Source of the DNA: an uncultured Bacillus sp.
GTDB lineage: Bacteria; Bacillota; Bacilli; Bacillales_B; DSM-18226
Assembly: GCF_946478885.1 (NCBI RefSeq)
Contig: NZ_CAMLDX010000007.1
Span: 1-62,375 of the forward strand
Direction of reading: 5' to 3'
DNA length: 62,375 bases
Below, piece after piece: positions 36,020 through 45,761 of this stretch. Position numbers and translations under genes: made by a program. Below the pieces are notes generated by a model, which worked only from the letters and a program-made list of their open reading frames with translations, made no database searches and had not been told where the DNA came from. Position 1 is the stretch's first letter, and each line of letters starts with the position of its first letter.

Positions 36020-38398
36020 TTAATGATCCCTGTTTACCAAATAAGCCAACAAATGCTTCAGAAAAGCAGTATTACGCGGTACCTCCAGCAGCGCTTCCAG
36101 AGCCAGACAGTAATGATCCCACATTGCCATCTTGGCTCCATCAGTACCGAGGATGGACACAAAGGTGGAGCGCTCGTTCTCAGCATCTATGCCGATTGGT
36201 TTTCCAATCAAAGCCGGTTCTCCTTCCACGTCAAGAAGATCATCCTTGATCTGAAAGGCAATCCCGGCATGACGGGCAAATTTTTTTAACGCTGCCATTT
36301 CCTCTTCTGCGGCATGGGCGATAATTGCCGGCATAACTAGAGAAGCCTCGAAGGCGATCCCGGTTTTGTAAAAGCACATTGTATTCAGTTCTTTTAGAGT
36401 CAGACATTTTTCCTTTGAACCCAAATCCATCGCCTGTCCCATGCACATATCCATTGTCACCTGGGAAGAATATTGAATTAACCGCAGTACAGCGTTCGCA
36501 TCAAATCCTTTAAGTGAAGCCAATTCCTTAACAGCCCTTTGTGTTAAAAAAAGACCTGTCAGTTCAGCGGCTGCGGGATCATATACCTGGTGCAGGGTTT
36601 GACGTCCCCTGCGAACCGGAGCATTATCCTGTGATGGCAAATCATCGAATATCAGGGATGCTGTATGCATGTATTCCAGCGCCCGCAGCATCGGAACAAT
36701 GGCGGAACGGCTCAGACTATATTCATCCACACCCATTACCCAAGTGATAATAGGGCGCAGCCTTTTTCCATCCCCCTCAAGACTGTAATTTGCCGCATCA
36801 ATAATTGGTCCTTGTATTAATAACTCGTTTCCGATTTTTTCAATAGGTAGCTTATTATTAATCTCCTTGCGTACATTTTCAATATTAGTTAAAAATTCCT
36901 CGCGTTCCTTCGCTTCTTTTTTTAGAGTCGATAGGACATGATCCCGAAGCAATTTATCAAAAAAATCAACATCATCCGCCTTGCGGACAAGATACTGGAT
37001 CGTACGGTTGAAGGCTGAGATTCCTGAAGTGAACAGACCCATCATCTCATTGTATTGCTTTGCTCCTATTCGTACTTTAAACCGTTTGAGGCCGTTTATG
37101 GCCCGATCGAGGATCACCTCTTTTGTTTTCACATCCGAATGATATACATCGTGAATTAAATAAGAGATCACAGCCCAGTATAGTTCAAAAGGATTGATTA
37201 AATCAGGGCGCAAATCACGATATTTCATATAATACGTATAAGGGGTGACCACACCATTCCTCAGATCGTCATACATATCGGCAAAATCATCGGCCAGCTG
37301 ATTATAGATACCATAATAAAATGTTCGATTTTCAAAGCCCACATCCTCAGGAGCACTGATGACAGAACGTACAATCAAACGTGACGAGGAGGATTTTAAA
37401 ATAACCGGTAGGTAAAGCTCCTCGTTGGTATACCCCGCATATGACAGCCTCTTATTTCGATCCGTTTCCTGAGACTGAAAAAATACATAAGCCTGCATGA
37501 AAAAAGATTCAATAGTTTCCGGACGCTGATTAGACTTGATATATTCAAAGGCTTCCCGCAGTTCGCCATGAATAAATTGAATCAACTCGCCATGCTCTCC
37601 GTCCCACTTTCCTAATTCCGGAACGCTTCCCGTAATCAGAGTGGTTCGTATCAAATCAGAATATTGCCCTTTTTCAGCAGCAGATAAAACGTCTGAATCA
37701 AGCAGATCATCAATAAAGGGATAGGTCAACCCATAAGAATAACCCAGTCTTACTGCATGATCCAATCTCTTGGAGCGTTCCACAGACGGTAGGTTATCGT
37801 TCATCGCTTCTAGCTCATGAAGAACCACTCCGCCAATGATTTTGATTAGCTTTCGTTTTGCCTGCTCTGCATCCATTCCTTCAGGAATATGAGATGCTGC
37901 TGTCGTAATTTTATTATGCAACCAAATGACAGCCGCTTCAATCCCTTCCTTCTTTCCCCACAGGTACATCCCGGCCGTGCTGAACCACTCTGGCTTTCTC
38001 TCTCTTTCTGAGGTTGTTCCGATGAGTTCATGCTTTAGCCCTTTCGTAAAACGTCGAATACTTGCTTGTGTTTCAGGTGAATTCAAGTCTTTTCCCAAAT
38101 CCCGCATAAAGATATAGGACAGACTACGATCCAAATAATGATCCAGCTTGCCAGTATAATTCAGCCATTGAATATAATTTTGATACCCTCGTGATTCCGG
38201 TGTCCCCTTGCCGGTTGAAAAGAAAGACAAAAATGAATGATGAATATGATTCTGCTTCCAGACCTGAAAATCTTTTAACAGAACTGGGATATAGCTTTTT
38301 TTCTCCACCTGCACCTGCAATGATTGAAAGTAACAGGCAGCCCTTTGCTCTGCCAACTTATAACATGCATCTTCATTTTTTATTAATTCATCACACAT
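36020..38398 (-). CDS. Tandem class I isoprenoid synthase: N-terminal cyclase-like half fused to a polyprenyl diphosphate synthase
   Basis: A 792-residue cytosolic protein. Residues ~515-790 are a trans-isoprenyl diphosphate synthase: GKRLRP (544-549), first Asp-rich motif DDLPSQD (585-591), KTG (678-680) and second Asp-rich motif DDLLD (719-723). The residues before DDLPSQD are Ile-Phe with a small-residue HTAS stretch upstream. Residues ~150-480 also look all-helical, with DDLLDSD (230-236) preceded by YSYGLTYPFI and NQLADDFADMYDD (366-378), placed like the two Asp motifs of the same fold. Normal synthases are ~300 residues. The order cyclase-then-prenyltransferase recalls fungal bifunctional terpene synthases. 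It is monocistronic. It could make a terpenoid in one polypeptide, or the N-half may be non-catalytic. Confidence 0.8.
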   Translation of the reverse strand: MCDELIKNEDACYKLAEQRAACYFQSLQVQVEKKSYIPVLLKDFQVWKQNHIHHSFLSFFSTGKGTPESRGYQNYIQWLNYTGKLDHYLDRSLSYIFMRDLGKDLNSPETQASIRRFTKGLKHELIGTTSERERKPEWFSTAGMYLWGKKEGIEAAVIWLHNKITTAASHIPEGMDAEQAKRKLIKIIGGVVLHELEAMNDNLPSVERSKRLDHAVRLGYSYGLTYPFIDDLLDSDVLSAAEKGQYSDLIRTTLITGSVPELGKWDGEHGELIQFIHGELREAFEYIKSNQRPETIESFFMQAYVFFQSQETDRNKRLSYAGYTNEELYLPVILKSSSSRLIVRSVISAPEDVGFENRTFYYGIYNQLADDFADMYDDLRNGVVTPYTYYMKYRDLRPDLINPFELYWAVISYLIHDVYHSDVKTKEVILDRAINGLKRFKVRIGAKQYNEMMGLFTSGISAFNRTIQYLVRKADDVDFFDKLLRDHVLSTLKKEAKEREEFLTNIENVRKEINNKLPIEKIGNELLIQGPIIDAANYSLEGDGKRLRPIITWVMGVDEYSLSRSAIVPMLRALEYMHTASLIFDDLPSQDNAPVRRGRQTLHQVYDPAAAELTGLFLTQRAVKELASLKGFDANAVLRLIQYSSQVTMDMCMGQAMDLGSKEKCLTLKELNTMCFYKTGIAFEASLVMPAIIAHAAEEEMAALKKFARHAGIAFQIKDDLLDVEGEPALIGKPIGIDAENERSTFVSILGTDGAKMAMWDHYCLALEALLEVPRNTAFLKHLLAYLVNRDH

Positions 38399-38823
38399 CT
38401 ACACATTACCTCAGCTTAAGTTTTCTAATCAAAATCTACACGTTTTGCAAAGCAATATTCGTGCTTAATATGAACCTTTCTCTTTCTTTTAGACTAACAA
38501 AAGATGAGGATATAATCCAAAGATAACCCTTTTACTGTCAACAAAGTAACATGGTACTCATTTCCTAATTAAATTACTCTAAATAAGAATCTCCTTCAAA
38601 ACCGATCTTTGAAGAAAAATACACATCATTTTTTTCGTTTTCTCATTAAAATTGTGGCAAACGGAAAGAATTGATCAAGAAGACAGTGGGCAGTAGTTGT
38701 TTGTCATGCTAAAAATCCTTTACGAGCGGGATAATTGATTTTTTAGTCAATCGACTTGATTGCATGAAAACAATCGTTAATAATAATCAAATCAGACTCT
38801 TCTTTTAAAAAGGAGGCACAACG
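38399..38823. other. Divergent intergenic region between the isoprenoid synthase and cdaR
   Basis: AT-rich region that must hold both promoters. A symmetric CAATCGACTTGATTG (38748-38762) plus a nearby CAATCG lies ~60 bp upstream of the cdaR start and could be a regulator site (inference). No gene is supported. Confidence 0.35.
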
Positions 38824-39855
38824 ATGTACCAATTAACAAAAAAACAGGCACAGCAGATTGTAAATAAAATGATGAAGGATATTCCTTACAATATTAATAT
38901 CATGGACAAACAGGGCGTTATTATCGGAAGCGGAAATAAAGATCGAATCGGCACATTGCATCAAGGAGCGGTCGAAGCGATACAACTGGGAAAAATTGTG
39001 GAAATACAGACAGACAAACAGTTTGAAAAAAAGGGAATCAATCTTCCTATCGAAATGAATGGGGATATTCTAGGAGTAGTAGGAATTAGCGGTGATGTGG
39101 AGGAAACCCGACCCTTCGGTAATCTGGTGAAGTCAACTGTCATTCTGTTAATTGAACAAAGTGAGACTATACAAAAAGAAAACAGAGAAAAAGAAAATCG
39201 ACAGGATTTTTTTAATCTGCTGATTAACCCAGATACAGTATACACAAAGGAAATCATCAGTCAGGCGAAATTCTATCATATTAATCTCGAATATCCTGTT
39301 CAAATTATATATTTGGAATTACCCTTTGCGAGTTATAAAGAGATTTCGGTCTTGTCTCATTTTCCTTCCTTTAAATTCGCAAATCATTTATTTTATATCG
39401 TGATCCAGAACCCAACCAATTTTGCATCTCTCATCAGGCAAATTCAGGACCTCTATTCAGATGCCTTTATTGCAATTAGTAAATCAAACGATACCATTTA
39501 TGAAGGATACAAACAATCTAGATCAGCAATGCGCGTCATGAAAGGGTTATTTCCGAATGAAAAAATAATTTTCTATAAAGACTGTGCATTTATTGCCTCT
39601 CTTTCCGAATTCCTTTTACATGATAGGAAGGAAGAACAGTATCTGAAAGTATTGGAAAAAGATGAGGAATTAATCAAAACTCTTCAAGTATATATTCAAT
39701 GTAACCTGAATGTTAGTCAAACAGCCAGCCGGCTTATCATTCATCGCAACACTTTACATTATCGGCTAGAAAGAATCCATAAAATAACCGGCAAAGATCC
39801 GAAAAATATTTTAGGGCTGTTGGAACTAACTTTTATGCTGATTAATCGAATATAA
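38824..39855 (+). CDS. cdaR: CdaR-family sugar-diacid/glycerate regulator
   Basis: A 343-residue transcription factor. An N-terminal sugar-diacid recognition domain (residues 5-130: NINIMDKQGVIIGSG, GDILGVVGISGD) is followed by a GGDEF-like degenerate middle and a PucR-type C-terminal HTH (NVSQTASRLIIHRNTLHYRL). The start is ATG 38824, 10 nt after AAGGAGG. It is convergent with the glycerate kinase and GntP permease genes, which it most likely activates. Confidence 0.85.
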   Translation: MYQLTKKQAQQIVNKMMKDIPYNINIMDKQGVIIGSGNKDRIGTLHQGAVEAIQLGKIVEIQTDKQFEKKGINLPIEMNGDILGVVGISGDVEETRPFGNLVKSTVILLIEQSETIQKENREKENRQDFFNLLINPDTVYTKEIISQAKFYHINLEYPVQIIYLELPFASYKEISVLSHFPSFKFANHLFYIVIQNPTNFASLIRQIQDLYSDAFIAISKSNDTIYEGYKQSRSAMRVMKGLFPNEKIIFYKDCAFIASLSEFLLHDRKEEQYLKVLEKDEELIKTLQVYIQCNLNVSQTASRLIIHRNTLHYRLERIHKITGKDPKNILGLLELTFMLINRI

Positions 39856-39873
39856 ACTAGGAGAGATTCTACT

Positions 39874-39923
39874 AAAAAAAAGCAATCAATGGGTGATACA
39901 AAACCCATTGATTGCTTTTTTTT
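39874..39923. terminator. Bidirectional terminator between cdaR and glxK
   Basis: AAAAAAAAGCAATCAATGGG and its exact complement CCCATTGATTGCTTTTTTTT around a 10-nt loop. Confidence 0.9.
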
Positions 39924-39970
39924 ATAAGATTTGCATTAGTGATGCATTTAATTATGCCATGACAAGTGCA

Positions 39971-41107
39971 CTATTTTAATAATCTAGCGACACTTTCGGA
40001 AGTGCGAATGACATTTTCTTTTCCCTGTACTAGCAAAGTGTCCAGATCGGAAGCTCCCGGAACGATACCAAGGATTGCATCAAAGCCTTCATTATATAGT
40101 GACTCCACATCCTTGCCAATATAACCAGCTAGGGCGATCACTTTAATCTTTTCATTTACACTTTTAGCCGCTTGGGCAACTCCGAATGGTGTTTTGCCAA
40201 ATTTGGTTTGAAAATCAATGCCTCCCTCACCTGTCAAGACATAATCTGCCTGCTTTAATTTTTCCTTTAAGTTGGTATACTCAATGACAATTTCTACACC
40301 CTTTTTCATGGTTGCATTTGTAAAAGCCAGTAATCCTGCACCAAGACCGCCTGCAGCACCTGCACCAGGAACATGAATGATATCAATGTTTAATTGCTGC
40401 TTTACGATTTCTCCGTAGTGCTTTAGATTACGGTCAAGCACCTGCACCATTGCCGGTGTAGCTCCTTTTTGCGGTCCAAAAACGATTGATGCTCCCTTTT
40501 CTCCGCATAATGGATTCGTTACATCAGAAGCCACCATGATCTTCACATTTTCTAATTCATGCATCACATCCGAGCAATCGATTGTATATAAATCTCCTAA
40601 AAATCCACCGCCTTGAGAAAGCTCATTCCCGTTCTGATCTAAAAATTTATATCCTAAAGCCGCCGCCATACCGGTTCCGCCATCATTAGTGGCGCTTCCG
40701 CCAATTCCTAGAATGATCTCGGTTATTCCCCGTTCAACACAATCCTTGATCAATTCTCCTGTACCGAAGGTCGTTGTGATAAGAGGATTCTTTGTTTCTC
40801 TCGTGACATACTGGATACCGCTTGCTTGGGACATTTCAATAACACCTGTTTTCCCGTCTCCCAAAATTCCGTATTGGGCCATAACAGAAGTTCCAAGCGG
40901 ACCTGTTACTTCCTTCTTGATCAATATACCGCCAGTTGCATCTACTAAAGATTGTACGGTTCCTTCCCCGCCATCTGCCATCGGTACATAAATACACTCG
41001 GCATCTGGAATCGCCCGTTTAATCCCGATTTCCATCGCGGCACAAACTTCTTGTGCCGTCATACTTTCCTTAAATGAATCTGGAGCTAATAAAAAGGTTT
41101 TCCCCAT
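39971..41107 (-). CDS. glxK: Glycerate kinase (GarK/GlxK family)
   Basis: A 378-residue glycerate kinase, ATP-dependent, giving 2- or 3-phosphoglycerate. N-terminal APDSFKESMTAQEVCAAM, the ADGGEGT motif and GIGGSATNDGGTGMA are typical. Full length. It follows the GntP-type permease by 19 bp, forming an uptake-and-phosphorylation pair for glycerate. Confidence 0.92.
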   Translation of the reverse strand: MGKTFLLAPDSFKESMTAQEVCAAMEIGIKRAIPDAECIYVPMADGGEGTVQSLVDATGGILIKKEVTGPLGTSVMAQYGILGDGKTGVIEMSQASGIQYVTRETKNPLITTTFGTGELIKDCVERGITEIILGIGGSATNDGGTGMAAALGYKFLDQNGNELSQGGGFLGDLYTIDCSDVMHELENVKIMVASDVTNPLCGEKGASIVFGPQKGATPAMVQVLDRNLKHYGEIVKQQLNIDIIHVPGAGAAGGLGAGLLAFTNATMKKGVEIVIEYTNLKEKLKQADYVLTGEGGIDFQTKFGKTPFGVAQAAKSVNEKIKVIALAGYIGKDVESLYNEGFDAILGIVPGASDLDTLLVQGKENVIRTSESVARLLK

Positions 41108-41126
41108 TTCTACACCTCATCATATA

Positions 41127-42419
41127 TTATAAAATAAACCCGAATAATATTGTTGCGACAATCGTCATCGTCAGCCCGACAATCACTTCGTAGCCTACGA
41201 CCTTCATCCTGTCCTTCATACTTATATTAAAGGCATTCCGTGTGACGTGAAAATACGTTCCATGCGGCAATGAATCAATCACTGTTGCCCCTGCATGAGT
41301 CATAACAGCAGCTGCAATGGCCGATACTCCTGTATCTAAAATAGCATCTCCGAAAGAACCGGTTGCTAAAATAACACCTGTTGAAGTAGAAGCCGTTGCT
41401 GCAGCCATTAATATACCGGCGATTGGGGCTAAGAAGGTTCCTGAAATACCGGCTGAATCAATTAAAGCCACCACCTGATCCGGTAAATCGGAAGCTGTAA
41501 TCAATCCACCGATTGCTCCTGCTCCGATAATGATCAATATAGTAGGAGTCATTCTATTTAAACCAGATTGGCAATAATCCATGATATCTTTTCTTTTTCC
41601 AAGTGCTAAGGTTCCTACAATACCGGCAAACGGTAAAATAAACAAGGAATCAATTTTCAAATTAGCAAGAAAATCAACACCCGCAATGGCTCCTATTGGA
41701 CTAATCATCAAAAGAACAATCGCAATGACAGGAGTTACTAACGCTCTTGATAAAGAAGGGAGATTGGAATTGTCCTTCTCTAATTCCCGAGCTTCCTCAT
41801 CCGTTACCTTTGTACCCTTAAATTTAATGGCTGAAGCTAGAATTACTGCCACAATAAGACCGACAACCGCTGGAATAAATCCGCCGATCATTACCTGATT
41901 GACATCCAGTCCAAAACCGCCTGCTGCTGCAATGGTATTCGGGTTTGGCGATATAATATTTCCCGCTTTTCCCCCTCCTGAAAGTGCCACAAGCAGGGCA
42001 ATTTTCGAATATCCCATTTTGTTGCCGACAGATAGAGCAATAGGAGCAACAATCAATACCGCAACAGGAATAAATACCCCTACTGCCGTAATAATCATCG
42101 TTGCCAGCGCCAAGGATAACATGGCCTTGGTTCCGCCCAGTTTATCAACAATCACCTGTGCTATTCTTTCTGCCGCCCCTGATTCCATCATCACTCCAGC
42201 AAAAACACCGGCTGCAATAATCCGAATAACAGTCCCCATAACACTTGAAATACCGTTAATCAAAACTGTAACTACTTCAGAAAAGTTGGCTTCACCGATG
42301 AAAGCGCCAACAATAGCTCCTAATATTAATGAATAGGTAGGCGTCAACTTAAACAAAATCAAAATAATGGCAAGAGCCAGTCCGCACAAAGCACCTATCC
42401 AGCTTAATTCAAATTCCAT
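41127..42419 (-). CDS. GntP-family permease, probable glycerate importer
   Basis: A 430-residue membrane protein with about 12 hydrophobic segments. It belongs to the gluconate/GntP family (SGGGKAGNIISPNPNTIAAAGGFGLD; ATASTSTGVILATGSFGD; HAGATVIDSLPHGTYFH). Its partner gene, a glycerate kinase, points to glycerate as substrate rather than gluconate. It starts 8 nt after GGAGG. Confidence 0.85.
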   Translation of the reverse strand: MEFELSWIGALCGLALAIILILFKLTPTYSLILGAIVGAFIGEANFSEVVTVLINGISSVMGTVIRIIAAGVFAGVMMESGAAERIAQVIVDKLGGTKAMLSLALATMIITAVGVFIPVAVLIVAPIALSVGNKMGYSKIALLVALSGGGKAGNIISPNPNTIAAAGGFGLDVNQVMIGGFIPAVVGLIVAVILASAIKFKGTKVTDEEARELEKDNSNLPSLSRALVTPVIAIVLLMISPIGAIAGVDFLANLKIDSLFILPFAGIVGTLALGKRKDIMDYCQSGLNRMTPTILIIIGAGAIGGLITASDLPDQVVALIDSAGISGTFLAPIAGILMAAATASTSTGVILATGSFGDAILDTGVSAIAAAVMTHAGATVIDSLPHGTYFHVTRNAFNISMKDRMKVVGYEVIVGLTMTIVATILFGFIL

Positions 42420-42542
42420 GATATGTCCTCCATTGCAAAATTTTTTTATCTATAGCAATCCGGTAATAACTGCTCGAAACTTATACATTTTCGCATCGTT
42501 TAAAGAGATGTTTCACCCTCCTTCTATAAAAGCCCTTTCATT

Positions 42543-42556
42543 TGAATACGATTTCA
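42543..42556. promoter_or_regulatory. cre-like site upstream of the glycerate operon
   Basis: TGAATACGATTTCA matches the CcpA consensus TGWAANCGNTNWCA at all but one position. It lies 125 bp upstream of the permease start. Carbon catabolite control of glycerate use would be expected. Confidence 0.35.
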
Positions 42557-42603
42557 TTTTAACCTGGAGACCTGTGACTTAACAATTGACCTTCCAACAA
42601 ATA

Positions 42604-42625
42604 AAATTGTGCAGATGCACAATTT
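42604..42625 (-). terminator. Symmetric hairpin, probable terminator of the adjacent hydrolase gene
   Basis: AAATTGTGC and GCACAATTT flank AGAT. On the minus strand it is followed by TATTTG, U-rich. It lies 64 bp after the hydrolase stop. It could instead be an operator for the divergently oriented control region of the glycerate genes. Confidence 0.4.
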
Positions 42626-42688
42626 GCTTCCCCGATGTAACTGGAAAGCTACGCAAATGAAAAATCTCTCCAAGCGGAAGGCTTTTTC

Positions 42689-43537
42689 TCAGCTTAATGA
42701 AGGAGACCATGAAATATCCTGTGTATAACGGACAATATTTTCAAAAACGCGCTCCGTCTCCTCTTCCGTTATTAAATGACCTGCTTTTTTATACGTAATC
42801 AATTGTGCCTGTGGCAGATCCTTTACTAACCGTCGACCGATATAAACCGGGACTACCCTGTCCTCTTCCCCCCAAATCAAGAGAACAGGAACTTGAATTT
42901 TCTTTAGCTGATGCGGTGTTAAATCTCCCTCCCGATGACGCAGCAGCCGGATTAACGCTTTATAAAATCCTTTTTCAGTCAACGGCCTAGCAAATTCATG
43001 AATGAGTTCGTCATCAATTAAATTGTGGTTAAAGAATACATTCTTTAAGTGTTCCCGTACTTCTTTTCTCCTGACATAGTATTGAACAAATTTTTCAAAG
43101 AATGGTAAATAGGAGCTGCAAATGAGAAGTTTTTTGGCCCGTTGTAAGTAACCCGAGCTGCATAATAAAATTAATTTATTGATTTTCTCCGGTGCTATTC
43201 TTGCCATATTCAGTGCAATCTGCCCGCCCATTGAATGAGCTGCAATATATGCGCTGGAAATTCCAAAATAACGAAGGCAATCCAGCATTAACTCGGCATA
43301 ATTCTGAAGACTGTAAATGAAGGAGGCTGGCTTCTCGCTTCTTCCAAATCCCGGAAGATCAACTGCAATAATGGAAAACTGCTTTTGCATTAATGGAATC
43401 ATACGGCGAAATGTATATGTTGATGAAGCAAAGCCATGGATAAGAAGGATAGGAGGTTTATCAGTCATTAGATACTCGCAGTACAGATTGATATCTCTTA
43501 TTTGGATATAGGTTTGCTGTAATTCATCACCTGACAA
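42689..43537 (-). CDS. Alpha/beta-hydrolase
   Basis: A 282-residue hydrolase: oxyanion strand LLIHGFASSTYTF, nucleophile AHSMGG, Asp in IWGEEDRVVP and His in AGHLIT. A cap region includes a basic stretch (RRKEVREHLKNV). The start is most likely TTG 43537, 8 nt after GGAGGG; an ATG at 43567 is in frame but has no ribosome binding site. Substrate unknown. Confidence 0.78.
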   Translation of the reverse strand: MSGDELQQTYIQIRDINLYCEYLMTDKPPILLIHGFASSTYTFRRMIPLMQKQFSIIAVDLPGFGRSEKPASFIYSLQNYAELMLDCLRYFGISSAYIAAHSMGGQIALNMARIAPEKINKLILLCSSGYLQRAKKLLICSSYLPFFEKFVQYYVRRKEVREHLKNVFFNHNLIDDELIHEFARPLTEKGFYKALIRLLRHREGDLTPHQLKKIQVPVLLIWGEEDRVVPVYIGRRLVKDLPQAQLITYKKAGHLITEEETERVFENIVRYTQDISWSPSLS

Positions 43538-43792
43538 AAGATCACCCTCCCTCACTAAATAGTTCATACAGACCAAATTGCTTGTTTCTCTACTTTCAAA
43601 GGTATCTCAATCATCTCCATCCCCCTTTTGAGATTTTCCTTTAGTTTCCCCGAAAGTTTTAACCTTATCCCGCGCGAAGTGGAAAAATATCAATGTTCTT
43701 TCATTGCGTGAGCTGTAAAAATGCGGTACTTCCTTTTGATACAAAAAAAGACGCAGCACTTATCCTTAAGACCAATTTATCCCCAAGGCAAA

Positions 43793-43886
43793 GGTGTCAG
43801 GCACCGCAATCCAGTATCTAGTATCACTGTGCATAAATTTACACTTGATACAGATAAATGGTGGATGCCTGACACCTATAGAACTG
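43793..43886. repeat. REP-like inverted doublet, copy 3
   Basis: GGTGTCAGGCACC (43793-43805) and GGATGCCTGACACC (43863-43876) share 11-bp inverted arms (GGTGTCAGGCA / TGCCTGACACC), 60 bp apart. The unit ends in TATAGAAC as in copy 1. It lies in the 385-bp gap between the hydrolase and selO, which holds no gene. Confidence 0.65.
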
Positions 43887-43922
43887 CCTTCCTAGATTCG
43901 AATATGTCCGATTTGCAACCAA

Positions 43923-45392
43923 TCAGGTTCCGCAAAAGGTGCGGTATGGAATATCGGTAGGCTCAGGAGGCGTACAATATTCCCCTTGTTCAGGGGTATA
44001 GGCAAACGGCTCGGAAAGAACGTGAAGAAGCTTCTCCATCACACTTAAGTCATCTTCCTCCACCGCAGCCTTGAGCGCCTCTTCTACACGATGATTGCGG
44101 GGAATAACAGCAGGATTGCTACTGAGCATTAATTGCTGTGAGGACTCTTTCGTTTCCTGCTGTCTTTCTCGCCTTGTTACCCATTGCTTATGCCATTTTG
44201 CAAATTCCGGATAGTCGAACATAGACGGTTTCTCAGCCTTTTCAAACGTAAAAGCCCTGAAGGTATTCGTAAAATCACTACGGTACTTCTGCATCATATT
44301 GAGGAGATTCTCAATCAGGGATGCATCCTCTGGCTCTTTGTTAAATAAACCTAGCTTAGCTCTCATTCCGGCAAGCCAATACGATTGAAAATACTCCATA
44401 TATTCTGAAAGGGCATCCTCGGCGATTTCAATTGCCTTCTTCTCGTTTTCATGCAGCAGAGGAAGCAGGGATTCAGCAAAACGTGCAAGATTCCATCCAC
44501 CAATATATGGCTGATTTCTGTAGGCATAGCGGCCTTGCCTGTCAATAGAGCTGAATACGGTTGCCGGATCGTAGATATCCATAAAGGCGCACGGACCGTA
44601 ATCGATCGTTTCGCCGCTAATCGCCATGTTATCCGTATTCATCACCCCATGGATAAACCCGACCAGCTGCCATTTAGCCATTAATGAGGCCTGGCGCTTG
44701 ATTACCTCTTTAAGCAGCGAAAGATAAATCCTTTCCTCATCTTCCAATTCAGGGTAATGACGCCTAATCGTATAATCAGCCAGTATCTTTAGCTCCTTCT
44801 TCGTGCCCCAATTGGCTGCGTATTGAAAGGTACCGACGCGTATATGGCTGGCGGCGATCCGCGTTAAGACAGCCCCTGGCAAAAGAACCTCACGTTCGAT
44901 CGACTCACCTGTCGTGACAACAGCCAGACTGCGGGTTGTAGGAATACCTAGTGCATACATTGTTTCGCTGATTATATACTCACGCAGCATCGGTCCCAGT
45001 GCCGCCCGACCATCCCCTCCGCGTGAATATGGTGTTCTTCCAGAACCCTTTAGTTGAATATCAACCCGGTTACCCTGGGGTGTCATTTGTTCACCAAGGA
45101 GAATTGCCCGACCATCCCCAAGCATCGAAAAATGACCGAATTGATGCCCTGCGTAAGCCTGAGCCAGCGGGAAAGCTCCTTCTGGAATTCTGTTTCCAGC
45201 AAGTACCGCAGTCCCAGCCTCTTCTTGAAAAGACTGGATGTTCAATCCGAGTAATTCAGCCAGCGGCTCATTGAATATAATCAGTTTCGGAGATTTTACA
45301 GGTATAGGATTAAGTTTGGAATAAAAGGATTCAGGCAGGCGGGCATAGCTGTTATCAAAGCTCCATCCTGTTCTTCTTTGTTCATTTATCAT
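43923..45392 (-). CDS. selO: Protein adenylyltransferase SelO (YdiU/UPF0061)
   Basis: A 489-residue pseudokinase-fold enzyme that transfers AMP to proteins, linked to oxidative stress control. Signature stretches are [42 protein letters not shown], and the active-site [29 protein letters not shown] region (residues ~245-275). It ends in YRTFCGT. I chose ATG 45392 (after AAGGTG), dropping a 25-residue upstream extension. Confidence 0.92.
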   Translation of the reverse strand: MINEQRRTGWSFDNSYARLPESFYSKLNPIPVKSPKLIIFNEPLAELLGLNIQSFQEEAGTAVLAGNRIPEGAFPLAQAYAGHQFGHFSMLGDGRAILLGEQMTPQGNRVDIQLKGSGRTPYSRGGDGRAALGPMLREYIISETMYALGIPTTRSLAVVTTGESIEREVLLPGAVLTRIAASHIRVGTFQYAANWGTKKELKILADYTIRRHYPELEDEERIYLSLLKEVIKRQASLMAKWQLVGFIHGVMNTDNMAISGETIDYGPCAFMDIYDPATVFSSIDRQGRYAYRNQPYIGGWNLARFAESLLPLLHENEKKAIEIAEDALSEYMEYFQSYWLAGMRAKLGLFNKEPEDASLIENLLNMMQKYRSDFTNTFRAFTFEKAEKPSMFDYPEFAKWHKQWVTRRERQQETKESSQQLMLSSNPAVIPRNHRVEEALKAAVEEDDLSVMEKLLHVLSEPFAYTPEQGEYCTPPEPTDIPYRTFCGT

Positions 45393-45761
45393 AGTTTCAC
45401 CTTGACTTTCGTTAATAAAATTAATTATTTCATTGAAAATAACAGTCGTCTTTATTGTCTGCGGCAAGAGTATTATTATGCTTAATCATGAATTTCCTTG
45501 AAAGGTTTTATCCTATACAGCCATTCCTATTATTTAGGGGCGTCCAGTTGTCTGTCGAAAAAACAGCCGTCACGTTTTTATCACGGACACTTATTAGATC
45601 TTTTCTATAGCAATCATCGCGATATTTCTATTTGTTCCGTATAGCAGAAAACTATTATTGTTTGGAAAAAGAAAAAAAGAATATGATACTTAATAAAGAT
45701 TTTTTTCAATTTTATATATTTTCTGTAAATTATAACTGAAGCGTATAAGGAGTGAACATGG
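45393..45761. other. Intergenic region between selO and the amidohydrolase-2 gene
   Basis: AT-rich, with presumed divergent promoters. A short GTCACGTTTTTATCACGGAC imperfect repeat occurs near 45568. No gene or recognised RNA is seen. Confidence 0.3.

Noticed and set aside
35903..36289. 128-codon plus ORF
   Set aside because: Most of it is antisense to the isoprenoid synthase C-terminus; composition is that of a shadow frame.
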